The translations under genes and the position numbers were made by a program. DNA of 64,000 bases, taken from the NCBI RefSeq assembly GCF_031143425.1, contig NC_090438.1, forward strand, positions 780,157,138-780,221,137, in the 5' to 3' direction. This DNA is from Pleurodeles waltl. Its lineage: Eukaryota > Chordata > Amphibia > Caudata > Salamandridae. Positions 48,222 to 59,430 of the stretch are shown piece by piece (positions within the stretch are counted from its first letter, which is position 1; every line of letters starts with the position of its first letter). The notes under the pieces were generated by a model. It was not told where the DNA came from and searched no databases. It saw only the letters and a list, made by a program, of their open reading frames with translations.

Positions 48222-49420
48222 CACTGAAGGTTACAGTATCTTTCAGGCATAACAGCTGTATGCTCATATGGGCGCAGGAGAGATTCACCTATTTATCCCA
48301 CTCCTCTTCTGTCTGTCACTTTATTGTGGTGTGTGGGGCGATAATGAGATTATTAAATGCTGGATGGATTTTGCCATTAGTATTGTTTTCTTGGTGGGGT
48401 GAGGGGGGTTTCAGGGTGGGCAGTAGGTTGACCAAGCAAAGAAGATTATCAGGAGTACAAAGCAGAAGCAGCCATTTGGCATTTCGTAGTACTAAAAACA
48501 TACCCCTGCCAACTTCAGAGATGCACCTTTAATAACAAAGACTAGCTTTTATTTTCCTTTACTCAGTCCACGAAAATAGTTTTTTGAATCTTAAAAAATA
48601 AAAAAGCAATGCACTTTGTGAAAAAGCAGAGCTCCCTAAATAAGCATCTGCTCTCTGGTGTGGTGGCAGTACGCTCCCGTCTTGAAAGATCTGCACACAA
48701 CAAAGCCACATGAGCATTCACCCACCAACCTATTTTAAATCTATGCTGAATTTTCTGCACTCTTTAATCAGGTTTGTGTTTCTAGGTGGTCACAGAGTCT
48801 GTACGGCATACTATTCTGGATTACCTCCAGATTCTGATGATGTCTATACACCTAATCTTATTCGATCTAACACATTCTTTCGAAGATGTTAACCACTTCT
48901 ATCTGGTTTTCCCCAGTTACGGTTTCCTTACTCACAAACACTTAAAGGAGCTGCAATGCTTACTATAAAACATGTTTAACAAACCTGTGCATATCTTCTT
49001 GCAACAAACGTCATGGCTATTTACATTCTCCTTGGATGACCATTAGGAAAACACCAACAATGCCCCTTTTGGAAAGTGAGCAATAGTGTAGCAAGAGAGT
49101 ATGGTATTCTCTTAGCTATAACAGTCAAGAAAGACAAACAAGACAATCAAAATTAGTGTTTCCAGCACTTAAGTCAAATCAAGTGTTTTTGATATAAGTG
49201 TGCATGCAGTCAAAACTATTATAAAAATAATATAAGTAGCGTAAACCAACTAGCAATTCTGATTCAAGAATAAAGAGGTCACAGAAAATGAAAAAATAGA
49301 AACCTTCAACCTATTCAAAGAACTCAATTCAAATACAAATCTGGTTTGTGGAGAACAACAGGAAAGCGAGCAGCATCAAGATTTCTAGATCCAAACACAT
49401 GTAAGTACTGTGATAGTGAA
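48222..49420. other. FAM8A1 intron 2, no gene recognised
   Basis: AT-rich sequence up to the DIRS left end; no motif in short frames. Confidence 0.5.
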
Positions 49421-49632
49421 TGAAAATGTCACTTACCCAGTGTACATCTGTTCGTGGCATCAGTCGCTGTAGATTCGCATGTTTTGAAATAGCTCGCCAT
49501 CTGGTGTTGGGCCGGAGTGTTACAAGTTGTTTTTCTTCGAAGAAGTCTTTCGAGTCACGGGACCGAGTGACTCCTCCTTTTGTGTCCATTGCGCATGGGC
49601 GTCGACTCTATCCTCGATTGTTTTTCCCCGCA
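49421..49632. repeat. Left inverted terminal repeat of DIRS
   Basis: Shares with the right repeat a long stretch including CATCTGGTGTTGGGCCGGAG and CGAGTCACGGGACCGAGTGA in inverted orientation. Its outermost 35 bases, starting TGAAAATGTCACTTACCCAG, are unique to this end and are mirrored in the internal complementary region. Confidence 0.9.
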
Positions 49633-49774
49633 GAGGGTGAGGTAGGAGTTGTATTGTAGTAATAGTGCCCATGCAATGGAGTGACTAAGTATGTACCTAT
49701 ATAAGGTTGAAATGATATATATACAAATAGTTGAAGGTAACTTCCGAACTGCTACAGGCTCCCGGGGAGGCGGG

Positions 49775-49881
49775 TGGGCACATGCGAATCTACAGCGACT
49801 GATGCCACGAACAGATGTACACTGGGTAAGTGACATTTTCAGTTCGATGGCATCTGTCGCTGTAGATACGCATGTTTTGCA
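49775..49881. repeat. Internal complementary region of DIRS
   Basis: The left half is the exact complement of the left outer end (ACTGGGTAAGTGACATTTTC), the right half that of the right outer end (TTCGATGGCATCTGTCGCTG). The two halves meet at about 49841. In DIRS-1 such a region templates the joining of the two ends into a circle. Confidence 0.9.
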
Positions 49882-49918
49882 TAGACTAGTAAGCAGTTAT
49901 CTCCCCAAAAGCGGTGGC

Positions 49919-50985
49919 TCAGCCTGTAGGAGTGGAAGTAGTCTGAAACAATGTTCTTAATACGGCTTGCCCTACTGTGGCTTGTTGTGCGGATAACACG
50001 TCTACACAGTAGTGCTTGGTGAATGTGTGAGGCGTAGACCATGTGGCTGCCTTACATATTTCTTGCATTGGGATGTTTCCTAGAAAGGCCATGGTAGCAC
50101 CTTTCTTTCTGGTTGAGTGTGCCCTTGGTGTAATGGGCAGCTGTCGTTTAGCTTTAAGGTAGCAGATTTGGATGCATTTAACTATCCATCTGGCTATACC
50201 TTGTTTTGATATTGGGTTTCCTGCATGAGGTTTTTGGAATGCAATAAATAGTTGTTTAGTCTTTCTGATGTTTTTAGTTCTGTCAATGTAATACATTAAT
50301 GCTCTTTTGACATCTAATGTATGTAGTGCCCTCTCAGCTACGGAATCTGGCTGTGGGAAGAACACTGGAAGTTCCACTGTTTGATTTAGATGGAACGGTG
50401 AAATAACCTTTGGTAAAAATTTAGGATTAGTCCTTAGGACGACCTTATTCTTGTGTAGTTGTATAAAAGGTTCTTGTATTGTAAACGCCTGAATCTCGCT
50501 TACTCTTCTTAGGGAAGTAATGGCGATGAGGAATGCAACCTTCCAGGTTAGGAACTGTATTTCGCAGGAGTGCATGGGTTCAAAAGGTGGACCCATAAGT
50601 CTAGTTAGGACAACATTTAGGTTCCATGAAGGAACAGGTGGTGTTCTTGGTGGAATAATTCTTTTAAGGCCCTCCATGAATGCTTTAATGACTGGTATCC
50701 TATAAAGGGAAGTTGAATAGGTAGTCTGCAGGTATGCAGATATTGCTGCAAGGTGCATTTTAATGGAAGAGAAAGCTAGGTTAGATTTTTGTAAGTGAAG
50801 CAAGTAACCCACTACATCTTTTGGAGTTGCGTGTAATGGTTGGATTTGATTAATATGGCAGTAGCAAACAAACCTCTTCCATTTACTTGCATAGCAGTGC
50901 CTGGTGGATGGCCTTCTGGCTTGCTTTATGACTTCCATACACTCTTGTGTAAGTTGTAAGTGTCCGAATTCTAGGATTTCAGGAG
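49919..50985 (-). CDS. DIRS tyrosine recombinase
   Basis: About 355 residues in the frame that runs from 52837; the recombinase part begins about EILEFGHLQLTQECMEVIKQ. A core-binding domain has SKWKRFVCYCHINQ and KSNLAFSSIKMHLAAIS. The catalytic domain shows ITSLRRVSEIQAF with the first Arg (about 50512), RAHSTRKKGA with His and second Arg (about 50128), and AATWSTPHTFTKHYCVD with the nucleophile Tyr (about 50010). All expected catalytic residues seem present and no stop interrupts the domain. It integrates the circular DNA intermediate. The natural start codon of this product is not evident, since the frame is shared with RT by chance of a shift upstream. Confidence 0.9.
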
Positions 50986-51840
50986 CCAGATTGCTAGATT
51001 CAGCGATGCTGGATCTGGGTGCCTGATCTGTTGGTTGTGTTGAGTTAACAGATCCGGTCTGTTGGGCAGTTTGATGTGTGGTACTGCTGATAGGTCTAGC
51101 AGCGTTGTGTACCAGGGTTGCCTTGCCCAAGTTGGTGCTATTAATATGAGTTTGAGTTTGTTTTGACTGAGTTTGTTTACCAGATAAGGAAGGAGAGGGA
51201 GAGGAGGAAAAGCGTAGGCAAATATCCCTGACCAGTTCATCCATAGGGCATTGCCCTGGGACTGCCTGTGTGGGTATCTGGATGCGAAGTTTTGGCATTT
51301 TGCGTTCTCTTTTGTCGCAAACAAGTCTATCTGAGGTGTTCCCCAGATCTTGAAGTAAGTGTTCAGAGTTTGGGGGTGAATTTCCCATTCGTGGACCTGT
51401 TGGTGATCTCGAGAGAGATTGTCTGCGAGTTGATTCTGAATCCCTGGGATAAACTGTGCTATTAGGCGAATTTGGTTGTGAATTGCCCAATGCCATATCT
51501 TTTGTGCCAACCGGCTCAACTGTGTTGAGTGTGTCCCCCCTTGCTTGTTTAGATAATACATTGTTGTCATGTTGTCTGTTTTGACGAGAATGTATTTGTG
51601 AACTATTATTGGTTGGAAAGCCTTTAGTGCTTGAAAAACTGCTAGCAGTTCTAGGTGATTTATATGCAGTTTTGTTTGATGTACGTTCCATTGTCCTTGT
51701 ATGCTGTGTTGATCGAGGTGTGCTCCCCACCCTGTCATGGAAGCATCTGTTGTTATCACATATTGTGGCACTGGGTCTTGGAAAGGCCGCCCTTTGTTTA
51801 AATTTATATTGTCCCACCATAGAAGCGGAGAGGTAAGTTT
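50971..51840 (-). CDS. DIRS RNase H and methyltransferase-like domain segment
   Basis: Frame open from about 51840 to the stop at 50971. RNase H acidic residues lie in VITTDASMTGWGAHL, NHLELLAVFQAL, VKTDNMTTMYYL and NQLADNLSR. Downstream, PQIDLFATKENAKC is typical of the DIRS methyltransferase-like domain. It follows the RT in the element but sits in a different frame; upstream GRPFQDPVPQ is well preserved in this frame. It overlaps the recombinase N terminus, as usual for DIRS. Confidence 0.85.
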   Translation of the reverse strand, partial: KLTSPLLWWDNINLNKGRPFQDPVPQYVITTDASMTGWGAHLDQHSIQGQWNVHQTKLHINHLELLAVFQALKAFQPIIVHKYILVKTDNMTTMYYLNKQGGTHSTQLSRLAQKIWHWAIHNQIRLIAQFIPGIQNQLADNLSRDHQQVHEWEIHPQTLNTYFKIWGTPQIDLFATKENAKCQNFASRYPHRQSQGNALWMNWSGIFAYAFPPLPLLPYLVNKLSQNKLKLILIAPTWARQPWYTTLLDLSAVPHIKLPNRPDLLTQHNQQIRHPDPASLNLAIWLLKS

Positions 51841-52837
51841 GGCGGTCTATTAACACCAGATCTAGAAGGTGACCCTGTGCTCGTGACCATTGTGATGCTA
51901 GGCACTGTTGTAAGGGCCTCATGTGCAGTCTTGCGTTCGGGACAATGGCCATGCATGAAGACATCATGCCTAGGAGTTGTAATATCATCTTTGCTTGTAT
52001 CTTTTGTGTTGGATACATGCGTTGTATGATGTTGTTGAAGTTTTGAATTCTTTGTGGACTTGGAGTGGTTACTCCTTTTGTTGTGTTTATTATGGCTCCT
52101 AGGTACTGTTGTACTTTGCACGGCAGGATGTTGGATTTTGCGAAGTTGACGGTGAACCCCAGTTTGTAGAGGGTTTGTATGATTTGATTTGTGTGGTGTG
52201 AGCACTTTGATAACGAATGGGTCTTGATTAGCCAGTCGTCTAGATACGGGAATACATGTATTTGCTGCCTTCTGATGTGTGCAGCGACTACTGCTAGACA
52301 TTTTGTAAAGACTCTTGGTGCTGTTGTTAAACCGAAAGGCAATACTTTGAATTGGTAATGTATTCCTTTGAATACAAACCTTAGGTATTTCCTGTGCGAT
52401 GGATGTATTGGTATATGGAAATACGCGTCTTTGAGGTCTAAGGTTGTCATGTAGTCGTGTAGTTTGAGCAATGGTAGCACTTCTTGTAGTGTGACCATGT
52501 GAAAGTGGTCTGATTTGATGTATGTGTTTACTATCCTGAGGTCTAGGATTGGTCTTAGCGTTTTGTCCTTCTTTGGTATTAAGAAGTACAGTGAATAAAC
52601 TCCTGTGTTTATTTGTGTGTTTGGTACTAATTCGATTGCATTCTTTTGCAATAGTGCTTGAACTTCTGTCTCCAGGAGCTCGGAATGATGTTGTGATAAA
52701 TTTTGTGCTCTTGGTGGTATGTTTGGAGGGAATTGTAGAAATTCTATGCAATAACCATGTTGGATAATTGCTAGAACCCAAGTGTCTGTAGTGATTTCCT
52801 GCCATGCTTTGTAATAATGACCTATTCTTCCCCCCAC
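51840..52837 (-). CDS. DIRS reverse transcriptase
   Basis: Frame from ATG at 52837, 34 bases after the Gag stop. RT motifs in order: YSLYFLIPKKDKTLRPILDL (about residues 80-100), TTLDLKDAYFHIPIH (130-145), VLPFGLTTAPRVF (165-178) and the catalytic FPYLDDWLI (about 197-205). The open frame continues to 49919 but beyond about 51840 it is out of frame with RNase H until the recombinase. So the long 972-residue frame is a chance fusion of RT with recombinase across a shifted middle. Confidence 0.9.
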
Positions 52838-52871
52838 TGGTGTTGTGTGGAGGGGATGAGTGACATGTGAG

Positions 52872-54917
52872 TCACTGCTTAGTTGCAGGGGTTTTGGGGC
52901 TTTGAAATTTTCCCCTATTCCTAGGGAATTGCCCTCCTCTGTATTGGCCCCGAAAGCCTCCCCTGTACTGTCCCTGGTAACTGGACGGTGTTGCCTGTGA
53001 GGTGCTGGCTTGTGTGGCCTGACCCCGAAACCCCCCTCTAAAGGGTGTCTTGCGGAAGGTGCCGTAGTTTCCTCTGCTCTGCGGGGAGTAGAGTGCGCCC
53101 ATTGCTTTAGCAGTGTCCGTGTCCTTTTTAAGTTTTTCTATCGCTGTGTCCACTTCTGGACCGAACAGTTCTTTTTCATTGAAAGGCATATTGAGAACTG
53201 CCTGCTGTATCTCTGGTTTAAACCCAGACGTTCGTAGCCATGCATGCCTTCTGATGGTCACGGATGTATTAATTGTCCTTGCAGCTGTGTCTGCTGCGTC
53301 CATGGAGGAGCGTATCTGGTTGTTTGAAATGTTTTGACCTTCCTCAACCACTTGCTTTGCCCTTTTTTGTAGGTCTTTGGGTAGATGTTCAATGAGGTGT
53401 TGCATCTCATCCCAATGGGCTCTGTCATAGCGCGCAAGTAGTGCTTGAGAGTTGGCGATGCGCCACTGGTTTGCAGCCTGTGCTGCGACTCTCTTTCCAG
53501 CTGCATCGAACTTACGGCTTTCTTTATCCGGGGGTGGTGCATCCCCAGATGTGTGGGAGTTGGCCCTTTTCCTAGCTGCTCCTACAACGACGGAATCTGG
53601 TGGCAGCTGTGCAGTGATGAAAACAGGGTCTGTAGGGGGCGCCTTATACTTTTTTTCCACTCTTGGTGTGATTGCCCTACTTTTGACCGGCTCCTTAAAA
53701 ATTTCTTTTGCGTGCCGGAGCATACCAGGGAGCATAGGCAGGCTTTGGTAGGAGCTGTGGGTGGAGGAGAGGGTGTTGAATAAAAAGTCATCCTCGACCT
53801 GTTCTGAGTGGAGGCTTACATTGTGAAATTGTGCTGCTCTAGCCACCACTTGAGAATACGCAGTGCTGTCTTCTGGTGGAGATGGCTTTGTAGGGTATGC
53901 CTCCGGGCTGTTATCTGACACTGGGGCGTCGTATAAGTCCCATGCGTCCTGATCCTGGTCACCCTGGCTCATGGTGGTGTGAGCTGGGGAATGTGATGGA
54001 GTTTGTGCTGGTGAGACGTGAATTACAGGTGGAGGAGAGGGTGGTGGAGTAACCTTTTTCACCACCTTTGTTTGTGGTGTTTGTTCAGTTTGGAACTCCA
54101 GTCTTCTCTTTCTTCTAATAGGGGGAAGGGTGCTTATTTTCCCTGTTCCCTCCTGTATGAACATACGCTTTTGCGTATGGTCTACATCGGTAGATTGCAG
54201 CTCTTCCTCGAACCTATGCTTTCGCATTTGGGAGGTTAGTGAATGCTCCTCTGTATAAGAGCCTGAAACTGGGTCGGTTGCAGGTTGTTTTGGCGCCAAA
54301 ACCCTGTCTGCATCTTTTTTAGGCTCCGAGCTGACTTTTCTTTTTTTCGGGGCCGAAACATCTCGGCGTCGATCTTCGTCGGTGCCGCTGTCTCGGCGTC
54401 GAGCCGTGTCTACACCGCTATCTCGGTGTCGATGCTTGTCTCCAGCACTTTCTCGGTCCCGAGAAGGCTGCGTACCGGTGTCTCGACCGGAGTCGGACTG
54501 TCTCGGCACTGTTTGGGCCTTTTTCGGTGCCGACGGTCAGTCACCGAATTTATGGGTCGAGCCATGGCCTGGTGGCAGTGGCGTCCCCTGGGCCTTGTCA
54601 ATCTTCTTATGTGTTGTTTTCGACGTCTTACTCACGGTTTGTGGGTCATCGAATTCCTCGGAGTCCGATTCGTGGATCGAGAAGGTACCTTCCTCTTCTT
54701 GTTCCTCGAACTCTCGGTGGGCTGTCGGCGCGGACGCCATTTGAAGTCTTCTGGCTCGACGGTCTCGGAGTGTTTTTCGGGACCGGAACGCACGACAGGC
54801 CTCGCAGGTGTCTTCACTGTGCTCAGGTGACAGGCACAGGTTACAGACCAAGTGTTGGTCTGTATAGGGGTACTTGTTGTGGCATTTGGGACAGAAACGG
54901 AACGGGGTCCGTTCCAT
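52872..54917 (-). pseudogene. DIRS Gag-like protein with one in-frame TGA
   Basis: An N-terminal part starts at 54917 (MERTPFRF) with a Cys/His cluster, CPKCHNKYPYTDQHLVC, then CLSPEHSEDTCEACRAF, a likely zinc-binding module. The frame meets TGA at 54537-54539 and stays open on the other side to 52872, another 550 residues. The second part is rich in Arg, Asp and Ser (repeated RRDSG, RHRDS), then a conserved central region (PEAYPTKPSPPEDSTAYSQV; LLARYDRAHWDEMQHLIEHL) and a C-terminal FRGG/YRGG-rich tail, consistent with RNA binding. The single stop could be a mutation or a readthrough site. Confidence 0.8.
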
Positions 54918-55130
54918 CGGCGTTCTTCAGCACGCGGTTGGGCCGACCAGGCCCCGACGGGGGATTGAAAAACTACCCCGAAGGGCACCGGAGCTCTTCG
55001 ATCTTCGATGCGGTGTTGAATCTAACTACGCCGATCCCGAACGCAACAATACCGCCGAAAATCTTCCGAATTTAGCTATCTTTCCGTTCCGAAACTCGGA
55101 GCGACAGGAACACGTCCGAACCCGATGGCG

Positions 55131-55311
55131 GAAAAAAAACAATTGAGGACAGAGTCGACGCCCATGCGCAATGGACACAAAAGGAGGAGTCACTCGGTCC
55201 CGTGACTCGAAAGACTTCTTCGAAGAAAAACAACTTGTAACACTCCGGCCCAACACCAGATGGCGAGCTATTGCAAAACATGCGTATCTACAGCGACAGA
55301 TGCCATCGAAC
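55131..55311. repeat. Right inverted terminal repeat of DIRS
   Basis: Inverted match to 49446-49632. The outer boundary is set at 55311 by the match of CATCGAAC to the internal complementary region. Confidence 0.9.
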
Positions 55312-55997
55312 CCTATATTTCTTTCTACTCGAGGGAGTAAATCTTTGGCCTCCAGGGAAGTCAAGTGAATGTTCTCAAACATAAATGGGAAGAACACACA
55401 CACTCTTGATTTGTTAAGCAATTCTTTGTGATTGGTGCAACCTTTTGTAGTTTCCAAAATGGAGCAGTCTTATTAAAGAATAAGACGGTAGTGCCAGCAT
55501 GTTTCGTCCAACACTGTGACTTTTTGAAAGGACAATTGTCTGGTAATATAGGTAGGAAGTGTTCAGAGTTCTCTTATCAGAACTGTTTGCCGGGTTAGTT
55601 TGTACTGGTTTTGTTACTACAATTGAGCATAGGTCATGATTATACTACTGGTGATCTACCAATCCAGTCTGAGTAAGCCTGTTAGTCCAAAACGAAACTC
55701 ACACAAGCCTATTCACAAAGGCATTCCTGAGTATGTAAAGGCATTCCTGAGTACACTTACATGCTTTTGTGAAATGGTCTCAAAACATCTGAATTGGGAA
55801 TATTCAAGTAGAAACAGAAAGGACATTATTTTCCATTTTACTAATAAGGAGTTGGGCGTTTTGGGGCTGGCTAATAAAAGGCATGTAAGACTTTAGAAAG
55901 AGCACTGTGTAATACTACTTCCAGCACTCATAACATGCTCATAAATGATTTTGCTAATCAAAATAAGTGTAGGAGAATAATTAAGTCTTAAGGAAGA
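55312..55997. other. FAM8A1 intron 2, no gene recognised
   Basis: AT-rich flank of the DIRS. A small repeat, AAAGGCATTCCTGAGTA, occurs twice near 55718-55755. Confidence 0.5.
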
Positions 55998-56002
55998 CTG
56001 AG

Positions 56003-56153
56003 GGCTTGATTTAGAGTTTAGCAGAGGAGGTGACGGATCTACTGTCCACCGTATTACAAGCCCATTATATCCTACGGAGATTGTAATACAGCGGATGGTA
56101 TATCTATCACATTTGTGAAGGAGTAACCTATCCGCCAAAGTCTAAATCAGTCC
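56003..56153. mobile_element. MITE-like element GATTTAG family, copy 3, 151 bp
   Basis: Begins GGCTTGATTTAGAG and ends CTAAATCAGTCC. Flanks CTGAG (55998-56002) and CCGAG (56154-56158) are a 5-base duplication with one change. The centre is more diverged but keeps TGACGGAT and TCCGCC words and inverted ATTACAA. Confidence 0.65.
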
Positions 56154-56159
56154 CCGAGT

Positions 56160-58080
56160 GTTAGGAGAGCTTTAATTCTTTAGTGTGTGACTGGTTACGT
56201 CCCACTGTATGTAGAACACAGAGTTGAGCCCCTAGATAACTTGTGTTATGGCATCCAGATACAAAAGAGTTTAAGACTCGTGAGTTCCTAACAAGGTATC
56301 CCATCCATCAGGGTTGCATAATGGAATCTGAGATATTTTGATATTCAGCCCAGTCAATTCATTTTTAGTGAGAAATCAACCTCACTATCTTTTGTTGACA
56401 AGCACAATAAAAATGCCTTATTTTGTTCTCACTTTTGCTTTATGGAAATGTGTTTGAGCCAAAACATAAAATGTCAAGATAGAATGGTAACAAGAATGGA
56501 ATATTTCAAATTACTTCAATATTCAATTTGCACAGGACTTGTTAAGTTTGATGCTTGTTAATCAAGCCTGCAATGAGTCCTGCATCTCTTCCCTTCTTAA
56601 CATTTTTATTCTGAGACTCTTCATGTCTTCTACGGACACCTCATAGTCTGTTGGACTTCACTCAAATATTGATCTTTCATCTTGAAAAAGGTGAATGTGT
56701 GTTTCATAAAGTAATTTTTGATTTACCAATCTTGTGGGCCTCTGCTTCTTACATTTTGGTAAAATGTCTGTTCCTTGCTTAGAGTGACGAACATGCTGCA
56801 AACATATTTTTGGGGTTGAACGATTCATGTACAGCATAACAAAAGAAGTGGGTTTCCTGTGAGACAGACAACCATGGCAAAATTTACTGGCTCCTGCAAA
56901 TGTTTGTCAACTAACTTTCTTTTCCATACAATGCACAGATTAACTGTGTGCTTGTGCAGTCGCACAGACAAACAGAAAGAGTATCTAGTAGAGAATGCGG
57001 ATCCCTTAATTTAAAAATAGTTGCCGTTTTAATGATTGCCACAAAGATCTTGAAAGTAGAACATAGATATGTGGCTAGAGTTCAACAATTAGAGCACCGG
57101 GGCGTGGTGGCATCATTCTGGGGGGGGGGGGAGGGGGATGGAGGGGGACACTTCAACTAAATGCTTCACCATCCCTTGTGTACTTTCCGACGTCAAAAGT
57201 ACCTTTGTTTCCTTTCCACAGTCATTTGTAATGAAGCTCTCTGATTGGCGGATACCAGCATAGCAGCCAATCATGAGCCTCCACCATGAGCTATGACGTT
57301 TCACAAATCACAGGACAGCAGCAGAAGGAGACGGAAAGGCTGGCAATTTTGGCTTCAAAGCTCCAAAATGTCCATTACTTTGGAGTTAGTGACACTTTTC
57401 CACTGCTGCCTTTCACCTCCGTTTGCTGCTGTTTGGATCCTACTTGCTGCCTTTCACCTCGTGGGTCCTGCCCTTCGCCTCGTGGGTCCTGCCCTTTGCC
57501 ACTTGGCCCTTGCCAACGACGTTCCCAAGACGAAAGACAGACATTGCAGGTAAGCCTTAACAGCTTTTGTAGTGTCTTGCAGTAATTATCCACTTTGGCT
57601 GGCGGCACACGTGAAATGTAAACTTCTCCAAGCGATGGGGCACAACGGTATATACTAAATATGTGTATGTCCTCGTGAGGTTAACCACAGGAGTTCCTTA
57701 TTTGTTAGCTTGTCCAATCTAGAGCAATCACTGGGCTCCCAGGAGCTGAAAGACACAAGATGCAGGGAAAAGGGAAGGAACGGCTGAAAAAGATCGATAC
57801 TGCACTGTGAAACAAGGAGTCGAGGCTATTTACTTTTAATTGATCTGATGATGCAGGAGAAACACCTCACTCAGGCATTAAATTGAAAGAATGCGTCTTC
57901 CATATTGTTTCACTTTAAGGTCAGGAAAGAGCCAACAAAATAAATTAGGACAAACAGAAACGAATCACAGAAACACAACAAATTATTAATCATCATTATA
58001 AAGATCCATTGAATCGTCAATGACTTCTGAATAAGACTGGCATCAATACTAAGCATCAAGCGCTAACCTGGAAGGGTGGG
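56160..58080. other. FAM8A1 intron 2, no gene recognised
   Basis: Contains a G run at 57121-57131 and a small tandem duplication, CCTCGTGGGTCCTGCCCTT, at about 57457-57495. A possible plus-strand donor CAG/GTAAGC lies at 57549; no matching exon family known. Confidence 0.45.
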
Positions 58081-58089
58081 GGTGTGCTT

Positions 58090-58690
58090 TTGTACGGGAG
58101 AGGGGGGAAGAGAGCGATTTAGTAGCAGTGCAGCAGTTGTGAAAGCGCTGCAGAGTTCCCCATACATCCAGTCGCTTTCAGGGAACAATAAAGGTGCCAA
58201 TATGTCGTGATTAAGATACCAGCTGGAAAGAGATTGGGTTTTATCTAGTGGCAGTTTTGACTCATGCTACAAAGAACGTGTGTATGCAGATCACAGAGCA
58301 GTATTTTATGTGCATAGCTCAGTGGAATACTGCCCTTGTCACAGAGCACCTTTTGTTACTGTGCAATTCATTCATAATCTAGCACAGTGAGCTATGAACT
58401 GCCATCAAACATATGCATGCAAACTGCATGGTACAGGTTAGAAAGTTATGTTTTTCTAATTTTAGTAAAGAGGATTTGTAGGATAGAAATACATTATTTA
58501 TAGTAAAATCAACCCTAACCATTGTGTTACATTCTGAATCCTGAGTTTCTGCTCCCCCGACCAAGCACTGTTAAAAAATGCTACCAGCATTGGTGACAAG
58601 TGAATCCTACACCTTCCCTTTGTCAACACTTTCTATATACTGATTTACACTTGTATGGTTGTGATGTAAGGTGCTCCAATCAGTTGATGA
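58090..58690. repeat. Second copy of the hAT-type element, ends missing
   Basis: Aligns with 47255-47850: TCTAGTGGCAGTTTTGACTC, then TCTAGCACAG, GAGCTA and GAACTGCC in the same order. Neither terminal repeat is present. More diverged than the 47115 copy is from its own duplication, so older. Confidence 0.65.
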
Positions 58691-58766
58691 AAAGGTTAAT
58701 CTCTTTCCCCCATGGTAAATACTCATGCATACAGACCACTGAGGCTGTAAACCTTGTTGACACCAT

Positions 58767-59430
58767 GGGCTAGATGTATCACTATTTCAAATAGCGATTA
58801 CCTAATTGCAATTCTCTGTGAATCGCTATTCTAATGTATAAAACTCCATGAGGTTCATTTAGTGTTTCCTAATGTGTCACAAATTGCCCTATCTCATTAG
58901 TATTAATGAGGTAGGTTGCGATTTGCGACCGTTAGGAAATGCAAAAATCACACGGATGGTGGCCTGCTGGGGGTCAGCAGACCACCATGTCTGTCACTAG
59001 TGTTAAATAAAGGCAATTCCTTTTTTTTTAAAATTTATTTTATTTTAAATGCAGCTCGTTTTCCTTAAAGTAAAATGGGATGTATTTAAAAAAAAAGAAG
59101 ATGGAAAGCTTTTTTTTTTTTACTATTTTAAGGAGGTTCCCTTCCTATATGTGAATAGGTTACCACCCACTTGAACTAGGTAGTAAAATGCAACTCTTTT
59201 GCGACCACATTTCAGTCAAAACATTCTTGCATACCGCTGCGATTCGGTATTAGGAAGGGATGTCCTGAACATGCCCCTTCCTAATATCAAATCAATGTTT
59301 TCGCAATTCCAAATTGCGATTCAGTAACATGATACCAAATTGGAAATTGGAATTCATTCATACCAAAACGCATTTTATCGGTCGAGCAGAATCGGGCCGT
59401 TTGCGACCGGTAAAATGCATGATACATATT
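58767..59430. mobile_element. Palindrome-rich MITE-like element, GATGTATCA ends
   Basis: Begins GGGCTAGATGTATCACTATT; the right end has TGATACAT at 59420-59427, the inverse of ATGTATCA. Inner words TTGCGACCG and AATTGCGATT recur in both orientations. No clear target duplication, so ends are approximate. Confidence 0.5.

Larger units (their letters stand above)
49421..55311 (-). mobile_element. Nearly complete DIRS retrotransposon
   Basis: Coding strand is minus. Order from 54917 leftwards: Gag, reverse transcriptase, RNase H with methyltransferase-like domain, tyrosine recombinase. Inverted terminal repeats lie at about 49446-49632 and 55131-55311; the inner 120 bases are almost identical. 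The internal complementary region at 49775-49881 pairs with both outer ends, the architecture that DIRS elements use to make a closed circle before recombinase-driven integration. There is no integrase and no target duplication is expected. Two defects are visible: an in-frame TGA in Gag and a one-base shift between RT and RNase H. Confidence 0.93.

Noticed and set aside
49919..52837. A single 972-residue RT-recombinase fusion protein
   Set aside because: RNase H motifs are in another frame between them; the middle of the fusion has no family likeness, so it results from a shift.
53010..54830. Plus-strand frames up to 181 residues antisense to DIRS Gag
   Set aside because: They shadow a long Gag frame with biased composition; no motifs.
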